Shown here: positions 26,377 through 36,366 of the stretch, piece by piece
Numbering within the stretch: the first letter of the stretch is position 1
Layout: each line of letters opens with the position of its first letter
Assembly (NCBI GenBank): GCA_963775575.1
Contig: CAVZJG010000002.1
Coordinates: forward strand, 1,860,001 to 1,924,000
Reading direction: 5' to 3'
Source of the DNA: Roseiarcus sp963775575
Lineage (GTDB): Bacteria > Pseudomonadota > Alphaproteobacteria > Rhizobiales > Beijerinckiaceae
Length of the DNA: 64,000 nucleotides
Notes under the pieces: model-generated
Database searches by the model: none
What the model was told of the DNA's origin: nothing
Seen by the model: the letters and a program-made list of their open reading frames with translations, nothing else
Program-made: the position numbers and the translations under genes

Positions 26377-27030
26377 ATGTTTCAGGACGCCTTCGACTCG
26401 TTCAGCGACGTTTTCTCGCGCCCCTTTCGTCGCGTCATGGCGAAGTCGTTCGCCTTGACCGCGGCGGCGCTGGCGCTCGCCTGGTTCGGCCTCGACCGGC
26501 TGGCGCTGTCGCTGGTCCCGATCAGCCCGCCGTGGCTGGCGACGGCGATTTCGCTGCTGATCGGGCTCGGCCTTCTCGCCGGGCTGATGTTGCTGGCGGC
26601 GCCGGTCTCGTCGCTGGTCGCCGGCTTCTTTTTCGACGAAATCGCCGCCCACGTCGAGCGCGAGGTCGATCCCGCCGGCGCGCAGGGGCGCCCCGCCCCC
26701 GCGCTCGAAGCCGCGCTGTTCGCGCTGCGCTTCGCCGGGCTTTCCGCGCTCGTCGGCGCGATCGCGCTGGCGCTGCTGTTCGTTCCCGGCCTCGGCCTCG
26801 TCGCCTGGATCGGCGCCAACGGCTATCTGCTCGGGCGCGAATATTTCGAACTGGCGGCGATGCGCTTTCGCTCCGCTTCGGAGGCGCGCGCAATGCGTCG
26901 GCATTACGCGGTTCTGGTGTTCGCCCACGGCCTGCTGATCGCCGGCTTCGTCGCCGTGCCGCTGCTCAACCTGCTCACGCCGCTGTTCGCGACGACGCTG
27001 ATGGCGAGGCTGCACAAGCGGCTTGCGTGA
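26377..27030 (+). CDS. EI24 domain-containing (CysZ-like) membrane protein
   Basis: 217-residue inner-membrane protein with about five hydrophobic segments. The EI24/CysZ pattern is present: N-terminal FQDAFDSFSDVFSRPFRRV, a mid-protein ANGYLLGREYFELAAMR and a closing PLLNLLTPLFATTLMARLHK. CysZ members transport sulfate, but alphaproteobacterial homologues are uncharacterised and no sulfur genes lie nearby. Confidence 0.88.
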   Translation: MFQDAFDSFSDVFSRPFRRVMAKSFALTAAALALAWFGLDRLALSLVPISPPWLATAISLLIGLGLLAGLMLLAAPVSSLVAGFFFDEIAAHVEREVDPAGAQGRPAPALEAALFALRFAGLSALVGAIALALLFVPGLGLVAWIGANGYLLGREYFELAAMRFRSASEARAMRRHYAVLVFAHGLLIAGFVAVPLLNLLTPLFATTLMARLHKRLA

Positions 27031-27376
27031 GCGCGGGAGGGAGGGGAGCAGGCGGCCAGCGTGGAGGCGGAGGGGGCGCGCAGGGGGAAAGCGGAGATTT
27101 GCAACGGAAATTTGTAACGGCTAAGCGTTTGATATCCTTATCATCGCGGCGCGTTGCAAATATCTTGATTTTTGCACCTATCGAATCTCGCGGCTCCGTG
27201 ACCTTTTGAGAGGTAGGAATCAAGAATGAGTTTTGAGAAACGATTTTGCAGGCGCGCGAGCGGATTCCTTCCGCCCGCCCCGCTCCCTCAAAAGGGTTCG
27301 TTTTTGACAGGGAGACCGTTCTCTGTGGTGTTTGGTTCCGGGGCGCTTTACTAAGGGCACGGGAGGGGTTTTCGCG
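27031..27376. other. 346-bp intergenic region before the ankyrin gene, start of the accessory block
   Basis: The segment from about 27100 to 27240 is AT-rich compared with the host genes. No gene is supported on either strand. A perfect -35 hexamer TTGACA occurs at 27304-27309, but no good -10 lies 16-18 bp after it. GGGAGGGG just before 27377 is the likely ribosome site of the ankyrin gene. Confidence 0.55.
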
Positions 27377-28489
27377 ATGTCAGCAACCGGCGACTTGTTC
27401 ACGGCAACCCAACGCGGAGATGCGGCTTGGGTGCGGACGGTGCTCGGTAAGGGGGCCGAAGTCGACGCCAAGGCGAAGGATGGCAGGACCGCGTTGATAC
27501 AAGCCTCCGTCAATGGCAACCTCGACGTGGTGCGAGCCCTGCTGGAGAATGGAGCAGATATCGATGCCAAGGCAAGCGACGGCGAAACCGCGCTGATTGC
27601 GGCTTCCGTGAACGGCGACCGCGAAGTGGTGCAGACGTTGCTGGCTATGGGGGCCAACGTCAATTCTATGGATATCCGTGGCCAAACCGCGTTGATGAGC
27701 GCCTCTGTGCTCAACCACCGCGAGGTGGTCCAGGCCCTGCTGAACATGGGGGCCGACGTCGACGCTCGGGCGAAGGATAGCAAAACAGCGCTGATACGGG
27801 CGGCCTCTTATGGCCATCGTGAGGTAGTGCAAGCGCTTCTGGACAAAGGGGCAGATATCCAAGCCTGCGGGAACGACGGCAGAACTGCGCTGATGGGGGC
27901 CTCCCTAAAAGGCCACCACGAGGTGGTGAAGACGCTGTTGGAAAACGGGGCCGACGTCACTTCCAAGGCGAACGACGGCAAGACCGCGCTCGTTATGGCC
28001 ACTGGAGAAGGCCACCGCAAAGTAATGCAAGTCTTGCGAGAAAAAGGGACGGCACCGCTTAGCGTCGAACAAGCTACTTTATCAAGGGTCAGTACTTATG
28101 CTCGTCGTTACGCGCAATTTGGATGGTATACAGGTTTTTGTCTTGCTATCATAGCCATTATTGTATTTTATACGTCAGGTATTCTTTATTATATCGCTTC
28201 AAATTACCACTACTTTGGTGTCTGGACGCTCGGCATGACGTTATTATTTATTACGATGACCTGCGCTGCCCTGTGTGCCACGATTGGATATTCATACGGT
28301 TATGTACGTGGTAATATTAGCGATCTGTTTTCAAGTGATAGATCACTTGTTGACACCGGCCACCGAGTTGGAGACATAATAGTAAACGTTTTTGTTATAT
28401 TTATCCTTGCTATTGTTACTTTGGCGCTAATATTTATTATAGCGTTTTTCTATTATCCTGCCTTCCGCAATTATATTATGCGTTCCTGA
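27377..28489 (+). CDS. Ankyrin-repeat protein with C-terminal membrane domain
   Basis: 370 residues. The first about 235 hold seven ankyrin repeats of about 33 residues with the consensus DGRTALIQASVNGNLDVVRALLENGADI. The C-terminal about 120 residues contain three TM helices (roughly 252-276, 284-310 and 340-364) rich in Ile, Phe and Tyr, separated by short loops. ATG 27377 has GGGAGGGG upstream. The ankyrin part is moderately GC-rich while the TM part (from about 28070) is markedly AT-rich, so the gene looks chimeric or acquired. It is bounded by an IS element. I know no function for this architecture; a membrane-anchored protein-interaction role is likely. Confidence 0.85.
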   Translation: MSATGDLFTATQRGDAAWVRTVLGKGAEVDAKAKDGRTALIQASVNGNLDVVRALLENGADIDAKASDGETALIAASVNGDREVVQTLLAMGANVNSMDIRGQTALMSASVLNHREVVQALLNMGADVDARAKDSKTALIRAASYGHREVVQALLDKGADIQACGNDGRTALMGASLKGHHEVVKTLLENGADVTSKANDGKTALVMATGEGHRKVMQVLREKGTAPLSVEQATLSRVSTYARRYAQFGWYTGFCLAIIAIIVFYTSGILYYIASNYHYFGVWTLGMTLLFITMTCAALCATIGYSYGYVRGNISDLFSSDRSLVDTGHRVGDIIVNVFVIFILAIVTLALIFIIAFFYYPAFRNYIMRS

Positions 28490-28645
28490 CGCGGACGCCC
28501 CTATCAGATCGAGTCAGATCGCCAATGAGGCATTACGGCGACACGCACCTATTTCCGATTACGGCCGATTACGGTGACGTTTGCTGGAGTGGACCCCGAA
28601 GTTGAGACACGGGTAAAAGGGTGACATGGCTTCCGAGGAGGAACC

Positions 28646-29083
28646 ATGTCGGAACCGGGCAAGAGTCCGCGGCAGTTTTCGGAGGCGTTCAAGGAAGCCG
28701 CGGTGCGGCGGCTGGAAGCTGGCGAGAAGATTGCCGCGGTGGCCGCGGCGATTGGGGTCAAGCGGAAGCTTTTGTATCAGTGGCGCAACGCTTGGCGGGC
28801 GATGGGGTCGGCCGGGTTCAACCGCAAACGCGGGCGGAAGCCGGGCTGGAAGGCCGCCGAAGCCTGCGCGGCGGTCGCTCCGTCGTCCTCTCCGGACGCC
28901 GTCGCGCCCGCTGCGCAGGCTTCGCAGGAGCTGAGGAAAGCGCAGGCCCGCATTGCCGAACTGGAACGGCTGATCGGGCGTCAGCAGGCGGATCTGCATT
29001 TTTTTCGCGAAGCCTTGCGGCTCTGGGACGCGACGCCCCCGAACGGCGGCGCGCCCATCTCTACGCGGTCGTCGAAAAAATGA
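28646..29083 (+). CDS. IS3-family transposase OrfA
   Basis: 145-residue OrfA with an N-terminal helix-turn-helix (KSPRQFSEAFKEAAVRRLEA, KIAAVAAAIGVKRKLLYQWR) and a C-terminal leucine-zipper-like coiled coil (ELRKAQARIAELERLIGRQQ). It binds the terminal repeats. A run of six A at 29075-29080 leads directly into ATGA, where OrfA stops and OrfB can start, the usual IS3 frameshift or coupling site. Intact. Confidence 0.93.
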   Translation: MSEPGKSPRQFSEAFKEAAVRRLEAGEKIAAVAAAIGVKRKLLYQWRNAWRAMGSAGFNRKRGRKPGWKAAEACAAVAPSSSPDAVAPAAQASQELRKAQARIAELERLIGRQQADLHFFREALRLWDATPPNGGAPISTRSSKK

Positions 29084-29328
29084 CCGCCGACGAGTCGCAA
29101 GGCTTTCTCGAAGACGACGCCAACGTCCGGCGCCTGTGCGCCCTCGGGGACGTGTCGCGCGCGGGCTACTACCGCCATTTCGGCCCGCACGCTCCCGCCC
29201 GCGCGGACGCCGATCTGCGCGATCTCATCCAACGCGAAGCGCTCGCTCATCGCCATTACGGCTATCGTCGCGTCACGCAGGCGCTGCGCCGGCAAGGCCT
29301 GATCGTCAACGCCAAGCGGGTGCTCAGG

Positions 29329-31273
29329 CCCAAGTTGGACACCTAATTTTCGTAAATGATTGATTGCGCTGGCATTTTAGGGAAATTCAAGTCGGCGTGG
29401 CACTACGCCTTGGGCGGCCGCGGCGTTTTTGGGCGCGTTTGAGTTGGGCAGGCGGCGGGGGGCGAGCCTGGCGGGCGCGCGGCGGCAGGGCGAGATGAGC
29501 GCGTTTGAAGAGCGTCGTCACCGCCGGCGCGGCGTCGCTGCGCACCAGCCAATCGGCGCCGCGATGACGGATGCGCACTTGGCTCAGACGGTCGAGATCG
29601 CGCAGCAGAACCCGCCACTCGGGCGCGACGCCGGCTTCGCGCATGAGATCGTCGAGATGCTTCTGCATCGCCAGCGCCAGGAACGAGCAAAAGACATGGC
29701 CACGAATGGCGGCGTCGGATGAGTGGAAGATCGGCCGCGTGCGCATTACCGCCTTGGTCCGCTGGAAGAGATTTTCGACTTTGAGAAGGTCGCGATAGCG
29801 CAGAACCGCCTGCAGCGGCGTGATTTTCGCGTTGGTGCGCAGCACGAAGATTCCGTCGAACCGCGCTTCTTCGGCGAGCTTGCCGGCGTCGATCTCGAAC
29901 GCCGGCTTGCCCTTGGCCCCTTTGGTCTTGCGCAAATAGCGCCGATAGGCGGAATTGCCGATCAGCGCCTTGTCGCCCCTTTTCAATTGCGCAGCGAGAG
30001 CGGCGACGATCGCCTCGCGATTCTCGCGGTCCTTCTCGGCCTCCGCTTCGTTGCGGCAAACGACGTAACGCTCGCCCTCGATCTGCAGCTGTTTGACGAA
30101 CAACTGAGTCTGGCCGGCCTTGCGCTCGATGAGCAACGGCACGAACGGATCATCGTTCGCCAACACGATTCTTTTGACGATCGCGTCGGAGCGCTCGCGT
30201 GCGCCCAGGATGTATTCGAGATTGCGTTCCTCGAGCCCGGCGATCGTCGCGGCCGAGATCATGCCGCGATCGGCGACGACGCAGACCCGGCCGACCCCGA
30301 AGCGCGAACGCAGCCGATCGACGACCGGCAGCAATGTCGTCACGTCGGCGGTGTTGCCCGGCCACATCTCGGTGCAGATCGGCCGACCCTCGCCGTCGAC
30401 GACGAGGCCGAGGATCATCTGCTTCAGATCGGGCCGATAATCCTTGGAATAGCCGCGCTCGCCCAGCGTCTGGCCGCCCTCGCCGTAAAACGACAGGCTC
30501 GTGGTGTCCATGAACACGGCGGACAGATCGGTGAAGAGGTCGCGGCGGCGATCGAACAGCTTCTCCTCGATGACGTCCTTGACGCAGCGCGGCGCCAGCG
30601 CCTCGGCCGGCTTCTCCTCCATCTCCTCGCCCAGCCAGGCCATCGCCCGGTAGAAATGATGCAGGTCAAGCCCCTCGGCGCCCGGGATGTCGTAATCCGT
30701 CATCCACAACGCGCAGTCGCGGTCCGATCCGGAAACGAACAGCCGATGCAGCGCGGCGACGAACACCGCCCGCTCGACCGGGAACTCGAACGCGCGCTCC
30801 TTCAACAGATCGCCGAGAACCTCGGCGACGCCGAGCCGCTCCCAGATCTTGCCGAACAGCAGCGGCCCGCCAATCCGCTTGGCCGCGATCGACAAGGCCC
30901 CGTCGGCGTCCTCGTCGAGCGCATGGATGAGCAACACCTGATCGGTGAGCTTGGCGCCCGAGGCGATGAGCGAGGCGAGCCCGCCGGAGGCGACCAGTTC
31001 GTCGGCGCGCCCCGGATTGGCGACGACGGACTGACGCACGGCGCCGCCGATGCGCTTGTTCTCGACGATCTGCACGTAAGTGCGCTCGCCCGACCTCTTG
31101 AAGCGGAAGAACATGGCGGCCCCAAAGCAGAGCACCACAGAATCCGATTCGCAATCAATTATCAAGCCGCAATATTGTGCAAACGTGCCACCACGTTTGG
31201 CGAAAATGCCCGATCGCCGTCAATAATATCAACAGGTTGCGAGCGCGAAGACCCGTTTACTGTTCAAGTCGGG
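29329..31273 (-). mobile_element. IS1634-family insertion sequence with 5-bp target duplication
   Basis: Its ends CCCAAGTTGGACA (29329-29341) and the complement of 31261-31273, CCCGACTTGAACA, match at 10 of 13 positions. TCAGG at 29324-29328 and again at 31274-31278 is a 5-bp target-site duplication. Removing the element and one TCAGG restores the OrfB codons NAKRVLR-LMREDN in frame, which proves the boundaries. Length 1945 bp. It carries one full-length transposase, so it may be active. Confidence 0.92.
29387..31114 (-). CDS. IS1634-family transposase
   Basis: 575-residue IS4-superfamily DDE transposase. It starts MFFRFKRSGERTYVQIVENK and contains AVFMDTTSLSFYGEGG (first catalytic Asp), VVADRGMISAATIAGLEER (second Asp) and a C-terminal YRDLLKVENLFQRTKAVMRT segment carrying the catalytic Glu. 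The Arg/Pro-rich tail is common in this group. ATG 31114 gives the family N-terminus; in-frame ATG 31165 is possible. No internal stop or frameshift was found. Confidence 0.92.
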   Translation of the reverse strand: MFFRFKRSGERTYVQIVENKRIGGAVRQSVVANPGRADELVASGGLASLIASGAKLTDQVLLIHALDEDADGALSIAAKRIGGPLLFGKIWERLGVAEVLGDLLKERAFEFPVERAVFVAALHRLFVSGSDRDCALWMTDYDIPGAEGLDLHHFYRAMAWLGEEMEEKPAEALAPRCVKDVIEEKLFDRRRDLFTDLSAVFMDTTSLSFYGEGGQTLGERGYSKDYRPDLKQMILGLVVDGEGRPICTEMWPGNTADVTTLLPVVDRLRSRFGVGRVCVVADRGMISAATIAGLEERNLEYILGARERSDAIVKRIVLANDDPFVPLLIERKAGQTQLFVKQLQIEGERYVVCRNEAEAEKDRENREAIVAALAAQLKRGDKALIGNSAYRRYLRKTKGAKGKPAFEIDAGKLAEEARFDGIFVLRTNAKITPLQAVLRYRDLLKVENLFQRTKAVMRTRPIFHSSDAAIRGHVFCSFLALAMQKHLDDLMREAGVAPEWRVLLRDLDRLSQVRIRHRGADWLVRSDAAPAVTTLFKRAHLALPPRARQARPPPPAQLKRAQKRRGRPRRSATPT

Positions 31274-31961
31274 TCAGGCTGATGCGCGAAGACAACCTGC
31301 TCAGCCTGCGCGCCAAGCCCTTCGTCCCGCGCACGAGCGACAGCCGGCATGGCTTCGCGATCCGGCCAAACCTCGCCCGCGCGCTGCGTCCCAGCGGCCT
31401 CGACCAGCCTCTGGGTCGCCGACATCACCTACATCAGGCTGGCCGAGGACTTCGTCTATCTGGCCGTCGTCATCGACGCGTTCTCGCGCAAAGTGGTGGG
31501 CTGGGCGCTCGCCGGCCATCTCGAGGCTTCGCTCGCCCTTGAGGCGCTTGATCAGGCGCTCGCGGCGCGCCAGCCCCAGCCCGAAAGTCTCATCCACCAC
31601 TCCGACCGCGGCGTGCAGTATGCGTGTTCCGACTATGTCGAACGGCTGGAGGCGCGCAAAATCGTCATCAGCATGAGCCGGCCCGGCAACCCTTACGACA
31701 ACGCCAAGGCCGAGAGCTTCATGAAGACGCTGAAAGCCGAGGAGGTGAACGGCAAGGCCTACGCCAACATCGACGACGCCCGTCGGCAGATCGGCGCCTT
31801 CATCGAGACCATCTACAATCGTCAGCGCCTGCACTCGGCGCTGGGCTACAAACCGCCGGTCGAGTTCGAAGCCGAACTGCGGCCGGTCGCGCCAACGCTG
31901 AACCAGGACGAAGCCCTGTCACTCAATTAGCGTGTCTCACCAGAGGGGTGCAGTCCACCTG

Positions 31962-32268
31962 CGATTACGGTGACGCCTGCTTATTTCCCTTTTTCTCCCT
32001 CGTTCGGCAGGGAGCGCCGTCGACCTCATGGAAGCAAGAACTTCCGAAGCTGGAAGGCTGTCAAGGGCGCGCTTTCAGCGCGCCGCGCAGGCGGGCTTCG
32101 CCCCTTGACAGCCTTCCGGCTTCGGAAAGAAGAGGCTTCCATGAGGTCGACGGCGCGGTGGGCCGGCGGGAGCGGCCGTCACGCGCGAAGCCGGCCGAGT
32201 CTCGCCTTTGCGGGAGAAAGAAACGGAAATGAGCGGGCGCCGCCGCAATCCCGTAATCCCCGTTACGG
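31962..32268. repeat. MITE-like palindromic element
   Basis: A 54-55 bp nearly perfect stem is formed by 32014-32067 (GCGCCGTCGACCTCATGGAA... TGTCAAGGG) and 32102-32156, around a loop that contains a smaller hairpin CGCGCTTTCAGCGCG. Outside this stem the flanks are also related in inverted orientation: GATTACGG...CTTATTTCCCTTTTTCTCCC on the left and the complement of 32213-32258 on the right. No protein is encoded. Its right end supplies the HEPN stop codon. Confidence 0.75.
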
Positions 32269-32691
32269 CTTCGGCGTCGCGTCCGGCGCCTGCGGCGCGT
32301 GCCCATTCGCGGAATGAAAGTTCGCCACGCATTCCACAAACCGGCGCGCCACACGGATGGCGGCGCTGGCGCTTTCGGCTGACACGCGCGAGCCGGGGCC
32401 GGTTTCATAGTCGGCGATCGCTTTGAGATTGTAGGCGCGGCCGAGGAACGCCCGCAATTCCATGTCGAAGCGCGGATCGTCCTTGGTCAATCGTCCAAAC
32501 TCGCCGTGCACGGTCGCATGTTTTTTGAAGACGCGGCCATTCGTCTCGAAAAGGAAGGCTTGCGCCGCATGGAATCCGGCCAAATACGCCGTGCGCCCGG
32601 CATCCTCGTTCAACGCGACGCCGAGCATCGTATCCGCGCGATCGAGAAGCTCGCGCGATTTTTCGAGGAACGCGGCGGCTTGCGGCTTCAC
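32263..32691 (-). CDS. HEPN-domain protein (toxin-type partner of MNT)
   Basis: 142-residue all-helical HEPN protein (PF05168-like): FLEKSRELLDRADTMLGVAL, YLAGFHAAQAFLFETNGRVF, KKHATVHGEF and FLGRAYNLKAIADYETG. R53-x4-H58 may correspond to the RNase-type RxxxxH motif. The GTG start overlaps the MNT stop (GTGA). The last codons and TAA stop lie in the end of the palindromic element at 31962-32268, so the natural C-terminus may have been altered. HEPN/MNT pairs act as toxin-antitoxin modules in which MNT AMPylates or neutralises the HEPN RNase; that role is inferred here. Confidence 0.85.
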   Translation of the reverse strand: MKPQAAAFLEKSRELLDRADTMLGVALNEDAGRTAYLAGFHAAQAFLFETNGRVFKKHATVHGEFGRLTKDDPRFDMELRAFLGRAYNLKAIADYETGPGSRVSAESASAAIRVARRFVECVANFHSANGHAPQAPDATPKP

Positions 32692-33014
32692 AGGTCAACG
32701 CCTTCCGCGCGGATTTCGTGCATAAGCGGCATCCGCGCATCGTTGTAGAAACCGGCGCGGTAAGGCAAGGCATGAATGAACCCGCCAGTCTCGTCGAGAA
32801 TAGTCGTGCTAAGATCGGCAAGCCGATCCATCTCCGCGAACCGGTCGCCCATGTCGCGCAAGAACACGGCGACGTCGTAGTCGGAGTCCGGCCCCGCATC
32901 GCCGCGCGCGCGCGAGCCGAACAGCACAGCGCGTTCGAGCCGATCGCCGTAAATCTCCCGCAGTGACGCGCGAAAGCGTTCAAGAATGGGGTCACTGGGC
33001 GCTTTGCTTGCCAT
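32688..33014 (-). CDS. MNT-domain minimal nucleotidyltransferase (antitoxin-type)
   Basis: 108 residues. The polymerase-beta-like active site is LFGSRARGDAGPDSDYDVAV, with G33-S34 and catalytic D45 and D47. ATG 33014 is preferred; an in-frame start at 33086 would add an Arg-rich extension. The stop overlaps the HEPN start, so the antitoxin-type gene is translated first, the common order in these modules. It lies 85 bp after the HIT gene on the same strand, at the edge of the accessory block. Confidence 0.88.
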   Translation of the reverse strand: MASKAPSDPILERFRASLREIYGDRLERAVLFGSRARGDAGPDSDYDVAVFLRDMGDRFAEMDRLADLSTTILDETGGFIHALPYRAGFYNDARMPLMHEIRAEGVDL

Positions 33015-33098
33015 CGGCGATGTATAGCACATTCCCGGCGGTCGGCGCCCGCGCCTACAAGGCGCCCGCAAATTTTCCCCTGTCACAACCGACGCGCT

Positions 33099-33509
33099 TC
33101 AACCTGTCACGAGGGCCGCGCGCGCTTGCGCGATCAGCGCGGCCGCCTTCTCGGGCGCGTAGCGGCGCGCGGAGCCGTGGCCCCACACCGGGCCCGGCCA
33201 GGCGGGGTCGCCGACGGCACGGCCGACGACGTGGACGTGCAATTGAGCGACGAGGTTGCCGAGCGCGCCGACGTTGATCTTGTCGACGCCCGGCAGGCTC
33301 TGCACGAAACGCGAGGCGAGAGCGATCTCCTCGATCAGCGTCGCGCGCGCTTGCGCGTCGAGGTCGACGATCTCGCGCAAAGCCTCGCGGCGCGGCACGA
33401 GAACGAGCCAGGGATAACGGCGGTCGTTCATCAACAGCAGGCGCGACAGCGCGAGGTCGCCGATTTCGAGCGTATCGGCGGCGAGGCGCGGATCGAGGGC
33501 GAAAGTCAT
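33099..33509 (-). CDS. HIT-domain protein
   Basis: 136-residue histidine-triad hydrolase-like protein. The core QLHVHVVGR keeps the first two His of HxHxH but has Val where the third is usual, as in many alphaproteobacterial HIT proteins; GDPAWPGPVWGHG follows. The substrate is probably a nucleoside phosphoramidate or dinucleotide. The ATG overlaps the deoB stop (ATGA), so it is the last gene of the yej-deoB transcript. Confidence 0.9.
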   Translation of the reverse strand: MTFALDPRLAADTLEIGDLALSRLLLMNDRRYPWLVLVPRREALREIVDLDAQARATLIEEIALASRFVQSLPGVDKINVGALGNLVAQLHVHVVGRAVGDPAWPGPVWGHGSARRYAPEKAAALIAQARAALVTG

Positions 33510-34732
33510 GCGAGCCAGCTCGTTCCGTGCGGCGTGGCGGTGAGGCCGAGTTTGTGGGCGAGGGTCGCGCCGATGTCGGCGAACGTCGCGCGCGCGCCGA
33601 TCGGCCCGGGCCGTGCGCCGCCGCCGAAAGCGAGGATCGGCGCATGCTCGCGGGTGTGGTCGGCGCCGCGCCAGGTCGGATCGTTGCCGTGATCGGCGGT
33701 CAGCACGCAAAAATCGTCGGCGCGCATCGAAGCGGCGATCTCGGGCAGGCGCGCGTCGAAGGCTTCCAGGCACACCGCGTAGCCGGCGACGTCGCGGCGG
33801 TGGCCGTACTCGCTGTCGAAGTCGACGAGGTTGACGAAGACGAGGCCGCCGTCGGCGGTCTTCTCGAAAGCCTCGAGCGTCATCTCGATGTTTTCCGCAT
33901 TGCTCCCGCCCTTGACTTCGCGCCCGGTGAAGCGATGGGCGAAGATGTCGCCGATCTTGCCGATCGAGACGACCTCGCGTCCGGCGCTCGAAGCGCGCTC
34001 GATGAGGTTGCCGGGCGGGGGCGGAATGGAGAAGTCCTTGCGATGGGCGGTGCGGACGAAATCGGCCGCCGTATGCCCGACGAAGGGACGGGCGATGACG
34101 CGCCCGATCGCTAGCGGGTCGCACAGACGGCGGGCGATCCGGCAGACGCGATAGAGCCGCTCCAGCCCGAACGCCTCCTCGTGGGCGGCGATCTGGAACA
34201 CCGAGTCGACGGAGGTGTAGCAGATCGGCTTCAACGTCCTCACATGCTCTTCGCCCAGCTCGGCGATGATCGCCGTGCCGGAGGCGTGGCGATTGGCGAG
34301 GATTCCCGGCAGGCCGGCTTCGGCGATCAGCGCCGCGGTCAGCGCCTCGGGGAAGGCGGGAACCGTCTCGGGAAAATAGCCCCAGGCGAAGTCGACCGGG
34401 GCGCCGGCGATCTCCCAGTGGCCCGACGACGTGTCCTTGCCCTTCGAGGTCTCGACGCCGTAGCCCCATTGGCCTTTCGCCGGCGCGCAGGCGAATCCCG
34501 GCGGGCTCAACCCGGTCGAGGCTTGCATCGCGAGGCCGAGGCCGAGCGCGTCGAGCGCCGGCAGGCGAAGCGGGCCGACCCTGAGGCCGGCGCGATCGCC
34601 TTTGCCCTCGGCGCAGCTCCGCGCGATATGGCCGAGCGTGTCCGCCCCTTCATCGCTGTAGGCGCCCGCGTCGGCCGCGCCGCCGCAGCCGACCGAATCG
34701 AGCACGATGATCAGCGCCCGGCCCATGGCCAT
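33506..34732 (-). CDS. deoB: Phosphopentomutase
   Basis: 408-residue alkaline-phosphatase-superfamily enzyme interconverting ribose/deoxyribose 1- and 5-phosphates in nucleoside salvage. Metal and phosphate ligands are in ALIIVLDSVGCGGAADA, KGKDTSSGHWEIAG (catalytic Thr), FVNLVDFDSEYGHRRD, TADHGNDPTW and DHTREHAPIL. ATG 34732 begins 2 nt after the yejF stop; ATG 34726 two codons later is an alternative. Co-transcription with a peptide transporter is unusual, but the spacing strongly suggests coupling. Confidence 0.95.
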   Translation of the reverse strand: MAMGRALIIVLDSVGCGGAADAGAYSDEGADTLGHIARSCAEGKGDRAGLRVGPLRLPALDALGLGLAMQASTGLSPPGFACAPAKGQWGYGVETSKGKDTSSGHWEIAGAPVDFAWGYFPETVPAFPEALTAALIAEAGLPGILANRHASGTAIIAELGEEHVRTLKPICYTSVDSVFQIAAHEEAFGLERLYRVCRIARRLCDPLAIGRVIARPFVGHTAADFVRTAHRKDFSIPPPPGNLIERASSAGREVVSIGKIGDIFAHRFTGREVKGGSNAENIEMTLEAFEKTADGGLVFVNLVDFDSEYGHRRDVAGYAVCLEAFDARLPEIAASMRADDFCVLTADHGNDPTWRGADHTREHAPILAFGGGARPGPIGARATFADIGATLAHKLGLTATPHGTSWLA

Positions 34733-34734
34733 CT

Positions 34735-36362
<1,628 letters not shown>

Positions 36363-36366
<4 letters not shown>

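Larger units (their letters stand above)
29080..31930 (+). pseudogene. IS3-family transposase OrfB, interrupted and frameshifted
   Basis: The 5' part (29080-29328) encodes the HTH_21 region (CALGDVSRAGYYRH, HRHYGYRRVTQALRRQGL) up to NAKRVLR. After the nested IS, 31279 onward continues LMREDNLLSLRAKPFVPRTS, then the DDE integrase core WVADITYIRL, VIDAFSRKVVGWAL, HHSDRGVQYAC and YDNAKAESFMKTLK. An extra base near 31407-31411 (GACCAGCCTCTGG, where GACCAGCTCTGG is expected for DQLWVAD) throws the two parts of the second half out of frame. The DDE residues survive in 31349-31930. Confidence 0.88.
28590..31957 (+). mobile_element. IS3-family element split by an IS1634-family element
   Basis: The left end TGGACCCCGAAGTTGAGACACGG (from 28590) and the complement of the right end (TGGACTGCACCCC... 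TGAGACACG, to 31957) form imperfect terminal inverted repeats just outside orfA and orfB. Without the nested 1945-bp element and one 5-bp duplicate it would be about 1.4 kb, normal for IS3. No clear target-site duplication flanks it. GATTACGGTGACG-type repeats lie on both sides (28557-28579 and 31963-31974). Both the insertion and a separate frameshift in orfB make it inactive on its own. Confidence 0.85.

Noticed and set aside
23950..27015. Reverse-strand open frame of over 1000 codons opposite the hydrolase, glycosyltransferase and EI24 genes
   Set aside because: Highly charged, low-complexity translation, no domain, and the opposite strand carries three recognisable families.
27304..27332. 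Promoter with perfect TTGACA before the ankyrin gene
   Set aside because: No acceptable -10 hexamer at 16-18 bp spacing, so not listed as a promoter.
28560..31990. Target-site duplication for the outer IS3 element
   Set aside because: The bases next to the two terminal repeats (GAG and CCT) do not match; the flanking GATTACGGTGACG similarity belongs to a repeat family, not a 3-4 bp duplication.
32061..32408. Reverse open frames over the palindromic element
   Set aside because: They read through the hairpin arms and have no start context or family resemblance; open only because of base composition.
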